This document shows positions 49,282 through 58,335 of a DNA stretch of 64,000 bases, one piece after another. How positions within the stretch are numbered: the stretch's first letter is position 1; each line of letters starts with the position of its first letter. Below the pieces are notes generated by a model. That model ran no database searches. It was given only the letters and a program-made list of their open reading frames with translations, and had not been told where the DNA came from. Source of the stretch: Burkholderiaceae bacterium (GTDB taxonomy: Bacteria; Pseudomonadota; Gammaproteobacteria; Burkholderiales; Burkholderiaceae_C); NCBI GenBank assembly GCA_018780645.1, contig JADMJJ010000013.1, positions 62,001 to 126,000 of the forward strand, written 5' to 3'. A program made the translations under genes and the position numbers.

Positions 49282-50355
49282 ATGACACTGATGAGAGCTG
49301 CCGTATTCGTCGAACCCGGCCGTATCGTGCTGGAGGACAAGCCGATTCCGGACGTCGGGCCGCTGGATGCGCTGATGCGCGTGACCACGACCACCATCTG
49401 CGGCACCGATGTGCACATCCTCAAGGGCGAGTACCCGGTCGCCCGGGGCCTGACGATAGGCCATGAGCCGGTAGGTGTGATCGAGAAGCTGGGCAGCGCC
49501 GTGACCGGCTACCGCGAGGGGCAGCGTGTGATCGCGGGGGCCATCACGCCCAGCGGCTGGAGCAATGCCTGCCTGTGCGGCGCCTGCTCCCAGGACGGCG
49601 CCGGCACCGCCCATGGCTGGAAGCCCATGGGCGGCTGGAAGTTCGGCAACACCATCGATGGCTGCCAGGCCGAGTACGTGCTGGTGCCGGATGCGATGGT
49701 CAATCTGGCACCGGTTCCCGACGCCTTGAGCGACGAGCAGGTGCTGATGTGCCCCGACATCATGTCCACCGGCTTCAGCGGCGCCGAGCGTGCGGAGATA
49801 CGCATCGGCGATGTGGTGGCGGTGTTCGCGCAGGGCCCGATCGGCCTGTGCGCGACGGCGGGTGCCAAGCTCAGCGGCGCCGCGGTGGTGATTGCCGTGG
49901 ATCGCCTGCCCGGCCGACTGCTGACGGCGACGCAGATGGGCGCGGACCATGTCATCGACGCCAGCAAGTGCGATCCGGTCGAGGAGATCCTGCGGCTGAC
50001 CGGTGGGCGCGGAGTCGACGTGGCGATCGAGGCGCTGGGCACGCAGCAGACCTTCGAGGCCTGCCTGCGGGTGCTGCGGCCAGGCGGCACGCTGTCCAGC
50101 CTCGGCGTGTACTCGACCGACCTTCACATACCGCTCGGCGCCTTTGCAGCCGGGCTGGGCGACCACCGCATCATTACCACCCTGTGCCCGGGCGGCAAGG
50201 AGCGCATGCGGCGGCTGATGTCCGTGATCGAGAGCGGCCGCATCGATCTCGGTGCGATGGTCACGCACCGCTACAAGCTAGGCGATATCGAGGCGGCATA
50301 CGAGCTGTTCGGCCACCAGCGCGATGGTGTGCTGAAGGTGGCGATCACGCCCTGA
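49282..50355 (+). CDS. Zinc-type secondary alcohol dehydrogenase (TBADH-like)
   Basis: This 357-residue medium-chain dehydrogenase has Cys in TTICGTDVHILKG, His in LTIGHEPVGVIEKLG and Asp in CPDIMSTGFSGAE, the catalytic zinc ligands of the thermophilic (NADP) secondary-alcohol dehydrogenase subgroup. A Rossmann GxGxxG-like loop (FAQGPIGLCATAGAKLSGA) binds the cofactor. The short Cys-rich piece NACLCGACSQDG may hold a structural zinc. The C-terminus LCPGGKERMRRLMSVI resembles the same subgroup. It probably oxidises short-chain secondary alcohols; preference for NADP or NAD cannot be read with certainty. AGGAG 6 nt before ATG 49282 fixes the start. Confidence 0.88.
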   Translation: MTLMRAAVFVEPGRIVLEDKPIPDVGPLDALMRVTTTTICGTDVHILKGEYPVARGLTIGHEPVGVIEKLGSAVTGYREGQRVIAGAITPSGWSNACLCGACSQDGAGTAHGWKPMGGWKFGNTIDGCQAEYVLVPDAMVNLAPVPDALSDEQVLMCPDIMSTGFSGAERAEIRIGDVVAVFAQGPIGLCATAGAKLSGAAVVIAVDRLPGRLLTATQMGADHVIDASKCDPVEEILRLTGGRGVDVAIEALGTQQTFEACLRVLRPGGTLSSLGVYSTDLHIPLGAFAAGLGDHRIITTLCPGGKERMRRLMSVIESGRIDLGAMVTHRYKLGDIEAAYELFGHQRDGVLKVAITP

Positions 50356-50484
50356 GCCGGGCTGTTTATCGCCCCAGCATGCCGGCTACCGCACCGGCGT
50401 GCGGGCCGGTCCTCGGCGCACGGTTGCGGTGCTCGCTTGCTCGATACACTGGACCGAACCCCTCACTCTCCGAGAGCTCGATCC

Positions 50485-51786
50485 ATGCATATCGCTGTAC
50501 GCCTTTCCACTCTGGCCCTGGCCGCGAACGCTGCGCTCGCGGGTGCTGCGGCCTTCGCGCAGACCGCGAACCCCGTTGCCGAAGTTGAACGCATTCTCGC
50601 CAGCCCGGCCTTCAAGACGGCCGCCGCGACGATAGACAAGGAGCATGGCCGTATCGTCGAGGACGGCATCAAGCTGACCGAGATTCCGGCGCCTCCGTTC
50701 AAGGAAGAGGTCCGCGCCAAGGCCTTCGAGCAGATGCTCAAGGCCGTGGGCCTGAGCGACGTGAAGATCGACGAGGAAGGCAATGTGCTGGGCCTGCGCA
50801 AGGGCACGCGCGGTGACGGCAAGCTCGTCGTCGTCTCCGCCCACCTGGACACCGTGTTCCCGCCCGGCACCGATGTGACGGTGAAGCGCCAGGGCACCAA
50901 GCTCTACGCGCCCGGCGTCGGCGACGACACGATGAGCCTGTCGGTACTGCTGGGCTTTGTGCGGGCCATGCAAGCCGCCGGCATCAAGACGCGGGATGAC
51001 ATCCTGTTCGTCGGAACCGTGGGCGAAGAGGGGCCGGGCGATTTGCGTGGCGTGCGCCATCTGTTCACCAGGGGCGCCTACAAAGACAAGATCAAGACCT
51101 TCTTCTCGGTCGAGTCCGGCAGCGTCAGCCAGATCACCAACGGCGGCGTCGGCTCCAAGCGCTATCGCGTCACCTTCAACGGCCCCGGCGGCCACAGCTT
51201 CGGCGCGTTCGGTCTGGTGAATCCGATGTTTGCACAGGGCCAGGCGGCGGTGGAGTTCTCGCGCATCCAGGTCCCGGCCACGCCCAAGACGACCTACAGC
51301 ATCGGCCTGACCGGCGGCGGCACCTCGGTCAACTCGATTCCGTTGAGCAGCTGGATGGAGGTGGACATGCGTTCGGAGGCGGTGCCCGAGCTGAAGCGGG
51401 TCGAAGACCGCATGCTGAAGATCATGCAGGAGGCCGCCGATGGTGAGAACTTCGCGCGCTCGACCAAGGAAGGCAAGATCACCGTCGAGGCCAAGCTGAT
51501 CGGCGACCGACCGGCGGGCAACACCGATGTGAAGTCCGAGCTGGTGCAGTTCGCCAAGGCGGCGATCGAGGCGGGCGGCTACAAGGTGAGCTACGGCTGG
51601 AGCTCGACCGATTCGAATATGCCGATGAACCTGGGCATCCCGGCCATCACGATCGGTCGCGGCGCGCCCGACAAGAGTGGCCGTTCGCACTCGCTGGACG
51701 AGTGGATCGATGTCGAGAAGGAGCCGATGGTCAAGGCCATCACCACGTCCTTGAGCATCGTGCTGGCTGTCACGGGCATGGAGTGA
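50485..51786 (+). CDS. Secreted M20-family metallopeptidase
   Basis: The 433-residue protein has a signal peptide (1-26, cut after AFA) and an M20 dizinc peptidase fold: SAHLDTVFPPGTD with the first His, GVGDDTMSLSVLL with the bridging Asp, GTVGEEGPGDLRG with the catalytic Glu, and SGRSHSLDEWIDVEKEP with the terminal His. A dimerisation domain (about 220-330) carries NGPGGHSFGAFGL. It cleaves amino acids or peptides in the periplasm. The frame is open 16 codons upstream, but MHIAVRLS at 50485 fits the signal peptide. It is followed after 4 nt by a DUF3299-like gene, and a joint operon is likely. Confidence 0.9.
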   Translation: MHIAVRLSTLALAANAALAGAAAFAQTANPVAEVERILASPAFKTAAATIDKEHGRIVEDGIKLTEIPAPPFKEEVRAKAFEQMLKAVGLSDVKIDEEGNVLGLRKGTRGDGKLVVVSAHLDTVFPPGTDVTVKRQGTKLYAPGVGDDTMSLSVLLGFVRAMQAAGIKTRDDILFVGTVGEEGPGDLRGVRHLFTRGAYKDKIKTFFSVESGSVSQITNGGVGSKRYRVTFNGPGGHSFGAFGLVNPMFAQGQAAVEFSRIQVPATPKTTYSIGLTGGGTSVNSIPLSSWMEVDMRSEAVPELKRVEDRMLKIMQEAADGENFARSTKEGKITVEAKLIGDRPAGNTDVKSELVQFAKAAIEAGGYKVSYGWSSTDSNMPMNLGIPAITIGRGAPDKSGRSHSLDEWIDVEKEPMVKAITTSLSIVLAVTGME

Positions 51787-51790
51787 CGAG

Positions 51791-52213
51791 ATGTTGAGGC
51801 GACGCCATCTCGTGCTCGCGGCGGCCGTGCTGCCGCTGGCGTCGCTGGCCCAGACGCCGCCGCGCATCCGCATGTTCGAGCTGTACAGGGATGACCTGAG
51901 CTTCTCCGATCTGGCCAAGCGGCTGGCCGGCAAGCCGGTCACCATCCAGGGCTTCATGGCGCCGCATCTGAAGGTCGAGTCGGACTTCTTCGTGCTGTCG
52001 AACACGCCGGTGGAGACCTGTCCCTTCTGCGCGTCCGAAGATCAATGGATAGACACCATCATCTTCGTGCGCATGAAGAAGCGCCAGGAGGCGGTGCGGC
52101 CCGGTGAGCTGATACAGGTTGTGGGCCGGCTGGAGATAGGCCCGCAGACCGATGCGGCCACCGGTTTCGTCAGCCGCGTGCGCTTGACCGACGCCACCTT
52201 CCATCGGCCATGA
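51791..52213 (+). CDS. DUF3299-like exported protein with Cys pair
   Basis: The 140-residue protein has a signal peptide (RRRHLVLAAAVLPLASLAQ; possibly Tat-type) and an OB-like beta domain: GKPVTIQGFMAPHLKVESDFFVLSN, then ETCPFCASEDQWIDTI, then VRPGELIQVVGRLEIG. The CPFC pair could bind metal. The order DUF3299-like / ABC ATPase / FtsX-type permease matches zinc-responsive ABC operons known in Pseudomonas (PA4063-4066 type). It starts 4 nt after the M20 gene and overlaps the ATPase gene by 4 nt (ATGA). Zinc dependence is a family-level inference, not proved here. Confidence 0.75.
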   Translation: MLRRRHLVLAAAVLPLASLAQTPPRIRMFELYRDDLSFSDLAKRLAGKPVTIQGFMAPHLKVESDFFVLSNTPVETCPFCASEDQWIDTIIFVRMKKRQEAVRPGELIQVVGRLEIGPQTDAATGFVSRVRLTDATFHRP

Positions 52214-52878
52214 CGCTGGCCGCGCACTCGGTCAGCGCCAGCTTCGCGGATGCCGGTGGCATCGCCATCCGAGCGCTGCAGGACGTCAGCGCGAGCTTTG
52301 CGCCGGGGCAGCTGACGGCCATCGTCGGCCCCTCGGGCTCGGGCAAGACCACCCTGCTGCATGCGCTGGCCGGCATCGTCGTGCCGCAGCAGGGCCGCAT
52401 CCTGTTTGGCGATGTCGAGCTGGCCCGCTTGAGCGAGCGCCAGCGCGATGCCTGGCGCCTGGCCCATTGCGGCCTGGTGTTCCAGGACTTCCGGCTGATC
52501 GATGAACTCGACGCGCTGGCCAATGTGCTGCTGCCGGCGCAGTTCAGCCGCCTGCATCTGCCGGCCGCGCTGCGCCTGCGCGGCCTTGAGCTGCTGGCGC
52601 GCTTCGAGCTGCCGCAGCGCGCCGGGCCGGTGGCCCGCCTGTCCCGCGGCGAGCAGCAGCGTGTGGCGCTGGCGCGTGCGCTGCTGTTGGACCCGCCCAT
52701 CCTGCTGGCAGATGAACCGACCGCCAGCCTCGATGCCGACAACGGCCAGCGCATCGCCGCGGCGCTGCAGGACATCGCCCGACAGGGCAGGACCGTGGTG
52801 GCGGTCACCCATGACGAGCGCCTGTCAGCGCTGGCCGACCAGGTGCTGACCATGAAGTCGGGTCGGGTGCTGCCATGA
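52210..52878 (+). CDS. ABC transporter ATP-binding protein (MacB/LolD type)
   Basis: This 222-residue ATPase has Walker A GPSGSGKTTLLHALAG (about 38-52), Q-loop LVFQDFRLID, signature LSRGEQQRVALARALL, Walker B PILLADEPTASLD and switch His in VAVTHDE. The family (LolD/MacB/FtsE-like) powers mechanotransmission systems that extract molecules or drive periplasmic changes rather than classical transport. ATGA overlaps link it to both the DUF3299-like gene before and the permease gene after. Confidence 0.93.
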   Translation: MTLAAHSVSASFADAGGIAIRALQDVSASFAPGQLTAIVGPSGSGKTTLLHALAGIVVPQQGRILFGDVELARLSERQRDAWRLAHCGLVFQDFRLIDELDALANVLLPAQFSRLHLPAALRLRGLELLARFELPQRAGPVARLSRGEQQRVALARALLLDPPILLADEPTASLDADNGQRIAAALQDIARQGRTVVAVTHDERLSALADQVLTMKSGRVLP

Positions 52879-54107
52879 GCATGATGAATCCGTGGCCGGT
52901 GATACGCGCCGCGCTGAGCCGCTACCGCTACAGCGCGCTGGCCTTTGTCCTGCTGGTTGCAGCCGGCGTGAGCCTGGCGGTGGCCATCGTGTCGCAGGAG
53001 CGCGCGCTGCGTTCGGGCAGTGCCAGGGCCGCCGACAAGTTCGACCTGATCGTCGCCGCACCGGGCAGCCGCACCGATGCCCTGCTGACCGCCGTGTTCC
53101 TGCGCCCCGGGGGCAGCCAATTGCTGAGCCCCGAGCTGAGCGCCCGCCTGCTGAACGACACGCGGGCGGGTTTCGTCTCGCCGCTGGCCTTCGGCGACAG
53201 CCACCGCGGCGCACCCCTGCTGGGGGTGACCGCAGCGCTGGTCGAGCATCTGTCGGGCGGCCTGGCCGAGGGCCGCAGGTTCGCTGCCCGCGAGGAAGTC
53301 GTTGTCGGTGCCGCCTCGCCACTACAGCTTGGCGAGCGCTTCCATCCGGCCCATGGCGTGCATCACGCCGGCGAGGCCCAGGGCGGCGACGATGCGCTGG
53401 ACGCACACGAAGCGCTGCTGACCGTCGTCGGCCGCATGCGGCCCACCGGCTCGCCCTGGGATCGCGCGGTGCTGGCCCCGGTCGAGCAGGTCTGGGCGAT
53501 GCACAAGCTGCCCAGCGGCCATGCGCCGGGCTCCGCACAGCTGGGACCGCCGTTCGACGCTGCCCACACGCCGGGCATTCCGGCCGCCGTGCTGCACACA
53601 CCCAAGCTGGCCCAGGCCTACCAGCTGCGCAGCGCCTACACCGGCCGCGAGTCCATGGCCTTCTTCCCGGCCGAGGCCCTGCTGCAGCTCTATGCCGTAC
53701 TCGGCGATATGCGCCAGCTGATGAGCCTGCTGGCCCTGGTCACGCAGGCGCTGGTGCTGCTGGCCATCATCGCCAGCGTGCTGATTCTGTTTCGCCTGCT
53801 GACGCCGCAGTTCGTCACCCTGCGCGCGCTCGGTGCCCCACGCCGCTATGTGTTCGCCATCGCCTGGGGCTTCACCGCCAGCCTGATGGTGTCAGGTGTT
53901 GCGCTGGGGCTGGCGGGGGGCTACGCGCTGTCGTTTGTCATCAGCCGCTGGCTGGCTCGCAGCACGGGCGTGGCCCTGCAGCCGGCCCTCGGTGAGGCCG
54001 AGCTGCTGATGGCGCTGGCCATGCTGGCCACCGGCCTGCTGCTGGCGACCCTGCCGGCCTGGCGCCTGCAGCGTGTGCCGCTGGCGCAGGCGATGAAGGA
54101 CTACTGA
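52875..54107 (+). CDS. FtsX/MacB-type ABC permease with His-rich periplasmic loop
   Basis: The 410-residue permease has four membrane helices: one at the N-terminus (about 20-40) and three near the C-terminus (about 285-310, 335-360 and 375-395), the MacB/FtsX arrangement, with a large periplasmic domain between (about 45-280). That domain holds a His-rich stretch (ERFHPAHGVHHAGEAQ, DDALDAHEA, further His to GHAPGSAQ) not usual in MacB itself but reported in the DUF3299-linked zinc-type transporters. It likely handles metal or a metal-binding partner. The coding end overlaps the convergent regulator gene by 7 nt. Confidence 0.88.
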   Translation: MSMMNPWPVIRAALSRYRYSALAFVLLVAAGVSLAVAIVSQERALRSGSARAADKFDLIVAAPGSRTDALLTAVFLRPGGSQLLSPELSARLLNDTRAGFVSPLAFGDSHRGAPLLGVTAALVEHLSGGLAEGRRFAAREEVVVGAASPLQLGERFHPAHGVHHAGEAQGGDDALDAHEALLTVVGRMRPTGSPWDRAVLAPVEQVWAMHKLPSGHAPGSAQLGPPFDAAHTPGIPAAVLHTPKLAQAYQLRSAYTGRESMAFFPAEALLQLYAVLGDMRQLMSLLALVTQALVLLAIIASVLILFRLLTPQFVTLRALGAPRRYVFAIAWGFTASLMVSGVALGLAGGYALSFVISRWLARSTGVALQPALGEAELLMALAMLATGLLLATLPAWRLQRVPLAQAMKDY

Positions 54108-56836
54108 GCGCTTGCGGGCCGGGACGGGGCATCAGCCAGGGCCAGCGCGGCCAGATCGGCGTCTTGCAGTCGCGCGCCCTGGGCCTTGAACCGTGCCACC
54201 TCGCTGTCGTGGGAGGCCGCAGCCAAGGTTTGCGCAGCCAGCCGCTCTGCGCGCTCGACCAGGCGCTGCTCGGCGGACTGGCGTGGCGTGCCGGCGGCGG
54301 CGAAGGCCGCATCGGCATAGCCCAGCAGGTGCAGGGCCACCGACGGGCGCTGTTCTAGTGCGGCCAGCAGCGCGGCGCAATCGGCCCAATAGGCCTGCAT
54401 GTCGTAGCGCTGGGCTGCGGACCAGAACTCGGCCGCACAGGCCCGGGCCGGGGCCGTCAGATCCTTGGCCAGATAGGCACGGGTCAGGTGGTTCAAGACA
54501 TGAAAATGCCGCTGGCCGCCGCGGTTGCGGGCGCCGGCCGAGCCCTCGATCAAGGCCTCGCCGGTGCGTATCGCCTCGTCGAAGCGGCCGGCCGCCACCA
54601 GCATCGGGATCGCATTGGCCTGCTGCGGCTCGTCGCTCATGCCGGCGGCGCGCAGCAGGCAGGCGTGGCGTTGCAACTCGGCCAGGCCGCCCGGCAGGTC
54701 ATCGGTCAGCATGAACTCCCACAGCCTGGCCCAGGAGCCCTCGGCCTGCACAAAGCTCGACCAGCCGCGGTCTTCCACGCCGAGCAGCTCCTCGATCAAG
54801 CCGCGGTAGCTGTCGATCTCGTTGCTGGCGCCGGCGGCCCACGCGAGCTGCTCCAGAGCCAGGTAGCGGGTCTGTGTGTCGCCGGCAGCGACAGCCAGCT
54901 CATAGGCCTGGCGGCCCAGCGCCTGCGCGCGGCCAACCTGGGTGTTGCTCCAGACCCGTGCGCACTCCCGCACCGCCCGCGCCAGCAGGGCCGGCGGCAG
55001 GGGCGGCTCACTTGCGGGGGCGCCCAGCAGGGGCTCGACTTGCTCCCACAATGACTTGCACTCGGCGTGGCGGCGACCGGTCATATTGCGCGACAGCACC
55101 GGCGCGATGCTCAGCGCACAGGCACGGTCGTCGTGGGCCAGCGCCCATTGCAGCGCGGCCAGACCGTTGTCGACGTCCGGGTCCAGCTCGGTTTGCCATG
55201 CCTGGAACAGCAGCCGGCCTGCGTACAGCTCCGTTCGGCCCTGCTCCAGCAGAGTCCGCAGCGCCTGCGCATGGCGGCGAGCCAGCGCCGCACTCTCGTC
55301 GGCGGCCAGCAACTGCTCGCCGGCAAAAAGCCGGGCCGAGTTCAGCTGCCGATAGCGCGGCAGATCGTCGGGGCCGCCGGGGCCTTCGACCAAGTCCACC
55401 AGCGAGCGATCAACCAGCGCGCCCAGTGCGTCCAGCACCGCCCATGGGTCGAGCTGAGCGAGCCCGCCTGAAGCGTCGTCGGCCAGCACCTCCTGGGCCA
55501 GGGCCAGCGATGCCGAGCCGACGAACACCGAGAGCCGGCGGAACACGGTCTGCTCGGTCGGGCTCAGCAGGCCATGGCTCCACTCCAGCGTGGCGCGCAG
55601 CGTCTGCTGGCGCAGCGGCGCGTCGCGGCGCCCTTGCGTCAGCAGGCTCAGGCGCTGATGCAGGGCGCTGACCAGTTGCTCCAAGCCCAGCTGGGGCAGG
55701 CGGGCCGCAGCCAGCTCGATCGCCAGCGGCGCACCGTCGAGCAGCCGGCACAGCGTGACGACCTGCGCCACGTTCGCGGCGCCGACCTCGAAGCGACGAT
55801 CCAGCGCCTGCGCGCGCTGGGCGAACAGGGCCACGGCACCAAATAGCAGCGCCGCCTCGGCGCCGGCATCGGCCGGCGGCAATGCCAGCGGTTCAAGCCG
55901 GTAAAGCGACTCCTCGCCGACCTTCAGCGGCGCCTGGCTGGTCACCAGCAGGCGCGCCCGGGGGGCACCAAGCAGCAGGGCCGATGCCAGCTCGGCCACG
56001 GCATCGACGACATGCTCGGCGTTGTCCAGCCCGATCAGCAGCTCCAGCGGCGCCAGCGCGTTCACCAGGGTGGCCAGCGGCGCGCTGCCGCCGGGCTGCG
56101 GCAGGCCCAGGGCGGCGGCCACGGCGCTCACGACCGCGTCGCCGCGTGCCAGCACCGCCAGGTCGATGAAGCACACGCCATGCTCGTAATGCGCAAGGCG
56201 CTGGTGCAGCAGCGCCTGGGCGAGCCGGGTCTTTCCCATGCCGCCGGCGCCGAGCAGGGTGACCAGCGGCCGGCGGTCGACCAGCGCCGCCAGCCCGCTC
56301 AGTTCGACGGAGCGGCCGATCAGTGGCGGCAGCAGGACGGGCAGATTGGTCTTGAGCTTGCTGACCAGGGACAGTGGCGTCGGTGCCTGTGAAGACCCCC
56401 AGACCTGCCGCTTGGCGTGAGGCCCCCCGAGTGGGGCAAACAAGGTCGGGGGCGGCCCGTCGTTGGCTTGTGCCGGGCCGGATTCGAGCGGCGCGGTGAA
56501 GCGATAGCCACGGCCCGGGATGGTGGCCACGATCTCGCTGCCCAGCACCTTGCGCAGGGCATTGATCTGCACGCTGAGGTTGTTCTCTTCGACCACCAGG
56601 CCGGGCCAGACCAGGTCCAGCAACTCCTGGCGGGTGACGAGGTGGCCGGCGCGCTGCACCAGCACGATCAGCAGCTCCAGCGCCCGGGCGCGCAACGGCG
56701 CCGGTTCGCCATCGACAAGCAGACGCTGCTCGCTGATCTGCAACTCGAAGCGGCCGAAACGCAGCCTCGACGGCGGCGCGTGCGCGGGGAATGAAAGCAG
56801 CTTGGCCATGCAGCGAATGCCGTTGGGGGCGGACAT
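54101..56836 (-). CDS. Winged-helix regulator with NB-ARC/STAND-like ATPase and helical repeats
   Basis: The 911-residue protein has an OmpR-type winged helix (about 25-115: RLRFGRFELQISEQRLLVDGEPAPL, TRQELLDLVWPGLVVEENNLSVQINALR, with the usual GRGYRF end), then a P-loop (TLLGAGGMGKTRLAQALLHQ, about 205), a Walker-B-like LLIGLDNAEHV, and about 500 residues of Ala/Leu-rich helices that look like TPR-type repeats. This is the plan of a signal-transduction ATPase whose ligand frees the DNA-binding domain. No receiver is present. Start: ATG 56836; ATG 56809 is possible. It is divergent from the secreted protein gene at 57028, its likely target, with 191 nt between them. Confidence 0.85.
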   Translation of the reverse strand: MSAPNGIRCMAKLLSFPAHAPPSRLRFGRFELQISEQRLLVDGEPAPLRARALELLIVLVQRAGHLVTRQELLDLVWPGLVVEENNLSVQINALRKVLGSEIVATIPGRGYRFTAPLESGPAQANDGPPPTLFAPLGGPHAKRQVWGSSQAPTPLSLVSKLKTNLPVLLPPLIGRSVELSGLAALVDRRPLVTLLGAGGMGKTRLAQALLHQRLAHYEHGVCFIDLAVLARGDAVVSAVAAALGLPQPGGSAPLATLVNALAPLELLIGLDNAEHVVDAVAELASALLLGAPRARLLVTSQAPLKVGEESLYRLEPLALPPADAGAEAALLFGAVALFAQRAQALDRRFEVGAANVAQVVTLCRLLDGAPLAIELAAARLPQLGLEQLVSALHQRLSLLTQGRRDAPLRQQTLRATLEWSHGLLSPTEQTVFRRLSVFVGSASLALAQEVLADDASGGLAQLDPWAVLDALGALVDRSLVDLVEGPGGPDDLPRYRQLNSARLFAGEQLLAADESAALARRHAQALRTLLEQGRTELYAGRLLFQAWQTELDPDVDNGLAALQWALAHDDRACALSIAPVLSRNMTGRRHAECKSLWEQVEPLLGAPASEPPLPPALLARAVRECARVWSNTQVGRAQALGRQAYELAVAAGDTQTRYLALEQLAWAAGASNEIDSYRGLIEELLGVEDRGWSSFVQAEGSWARLWEFMLTDDLPGGLAELQRHACLLRAAGMSDEPQQANAIPMLVAAGRFDEAIRTGEALIEGSAGARNRGGQRHFHVLNHLTRAYLAKDLTAPARACAAEFWSAAQRYDMQAYWADCAALLAALEQRPSVALHLLGYADAAFAAAGTPRQSAEQRLVERAERLAAQTLAAASHDSEVARFKAQGARLQDADLAALALADAPSRPASAQ

Positions 56837-56953
56837 CGGGCGAAGCAGCGCTCCCGGATCGCGATCCGCACGGCATTGCGTGGACCGTCAGCAGTGTAGG
56901 CGACGCATGGCCGCCCCCCTGAACGCGGGGTGACGGGGCCCCGGGCCCGCCGA

Positions 56954-56969
56954 TTTAACTTTGATTAAA
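56954..56969. promoter_or_regulatory. Inverted repeat TTTAA-N6-TTAAA between divergent genes
   Basis: This 5-6-5 dyad lies in the AT-rich part of the gap between the regulator and the secreted protein gene, 58 nt before the latter's ATG. It could be the operator of the regulator at 54101. Low information content makes chance possible. Confidence 0.3.
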
Positions 56970-57027
56970 GGACTTCACCGACCGCCCGTGAAATTCTCCA
57001 GCCATCGATTTCGGCACAGGTGAAAGC

Positions 57028-58272
57028 ATGAAGAATCCAGTCCTCCACGGTCTTGCCTCGCTGCTGCGGCGGCTGGGCTTCTCGCTCTTCATGGGCCTGG
57101 CGGCCATGCTGATCATGGCCGGCGACGCCCAGGCCTTCAACTGCCCCGCCGGCAAGGTCAAGGAGGGCCTGCTGTGCTACGAAGCGCCGCGCGAGGGTTA
57201 CTCCTGCACCGGGCTGGTCTGCTCGCAGAATTGCCGCGATGGTTATCACAGCACCGGCGCGCTGACCTGCAGCTTCAGCGGCTCGCGCACCTATACCGAG
57301 GCGCCGCATCGCAAGCACAAGAGCACGCCCAATCAATGCGGCGCCTTGTACTACCGCGACTGCCGCGACGGCTACCGCATGGATGTCTGTGGCATCTGCA
57401 CCTACAACGGCGCCTGGGAAACCACTCGCAGCAGCTACACCCGCGGCATAGGCACCAGCCCTGATATGTCGGCCGCCTTCGTCAACATCAGCCATTTGAC
57501 CCAGGTCGGCTGGCAGACATCGATACAGGCGGGCCAGGACGGCTACGCCAAGGCCCTGAGCGAGGTCAACAAATACGCCGACGGTCTGATGTTGGAGTTG
57601 TTCCGCAAGGCCGGCAGGGCCGCAATTGCCGACAACAAGGTCTTCTTCACCCAATTGACCACCAATTTCAAGGACATCAACGAGGACGCCGAACTGAGAA
57701 ACGTGATGAAGCGGGTGTTGCTCGCTGCCGGCGCGAATCGGGTGGACTACCAGGTGGTAGAGGACATGAAGCAGATCGGCAAGAAGCTGCGGGTATTTTG
57801 CGGCCCCGAGGTGTATGGCGAGATTCCCGGCGCTTCACCCTATGTCTCCATCATCCCGAGCAATGCACGCCGCTCGTCCTGGGGCATCTACACCACCACC
57901 ACCGGTGCGTTCATCGCGGGCACCACGTCTTCCGTGGGCATGGTCGCCAACTGCTTCCTGGATAAGGGCAACTCGCTGCAGATTCGCGCGGTGTCCAGCA
58001 TTGGCAACGTGGTCGGATTGATTGCCGCAGCGACCAGCGAATTCGGCATCTCCTGGCAGCCGGGGGACGTTGACTCTCAGCGCGGCTGGTTCGTCGGCGT
58101 CGGCCTGGCAGGCGAGTTGGGCGCGGGCGTCGGGGTCGGCGTTCAGTGGAGCGTTTCCAAGGGCCTGCGCGGCGCACAACACGCGATTCCCGGCTTCAAC
58201 TTCGGTCTTGGCCTGGGAGTAGGCGTCGACCTGGGCGGCCTGGAAGCCGGCAACACCTGGGTCGTCAGATAA
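57028..58272 (+). CDS. Secreted Cys-rich protein of unknown function
   Basis: The 414-residue protein has a signal peptide (about 1-37, cut after AQA). Residues 38-135 hold about fourteen Cys in small modules (CPAGKVKEGLLCY, SQNCRDGYHSTGALTC, RDCRDGYRMDVCGIC) that resemble repeated disulfide knots. The middle (about 150-310) is helical with NKYADGLMLELFRKAGRAA, and the last 90 residues are Gly/Val-rich, strand-like (FVGVGLAGELGAGVGVGVQW). No known family was recognised. RBS AGGTGAAAG lies 4 nt before the ATG. It is divergent from the STAND-like regulator and followed 63 nt later by the T5SS/PEP-CTERM repeat protein, with which it may form an operon. Confidence 0.6.
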   Translation: MKNPVLHGLASLLRRLGFSLFMGLAAMLIMAGDAQAFNCPAGKVKEGLLCYEAPREGYSCTGLVCSQNCRDGYHSTGALTCSFSGSRTYTEAPHRKHKSTPNQCGALYYRDCRDGYRMDVCGICTYNGAWETTRSSYTRGIGTSPDMSAAFVNISHLTQVGWQTSIQAGQDGYAKALSEVNKYADGLMLELFRKAGRAAIADNKVFFTQLTTNFKDINEDAELRNVMKRVLLAAGANRVDYQVVEDMKQIGKKLRVFCGPEVYGEIPGASPYVSIIPSNARRSSWGIYTTTTGAFIAGTTSSVGMVANCFLDKGNSLQIRAVSSIGNVVGLIAAATSEFGISWQPGDVDSQRGWFVGVGLAGELGAGVGVGVQWSVSKGLRGAQHAIPGFNFGLGLGVGVDLGGLEAGNTWVVR

Positions 58273-58335
58273 GCGCGCCGCCACTACCCATCCAGCCATT
58301 CGTACATGCATACCTCATCAACTCGGGAGCTTCTC

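Noticed and set aside
49158-49466. Small gene ahead of the alcohol dehydrogenase
   Set aside because: It overlaps the dehydrogenase start by nearly 200 nt in another frame, has no recognisable domain and no good ribosome-binding site.
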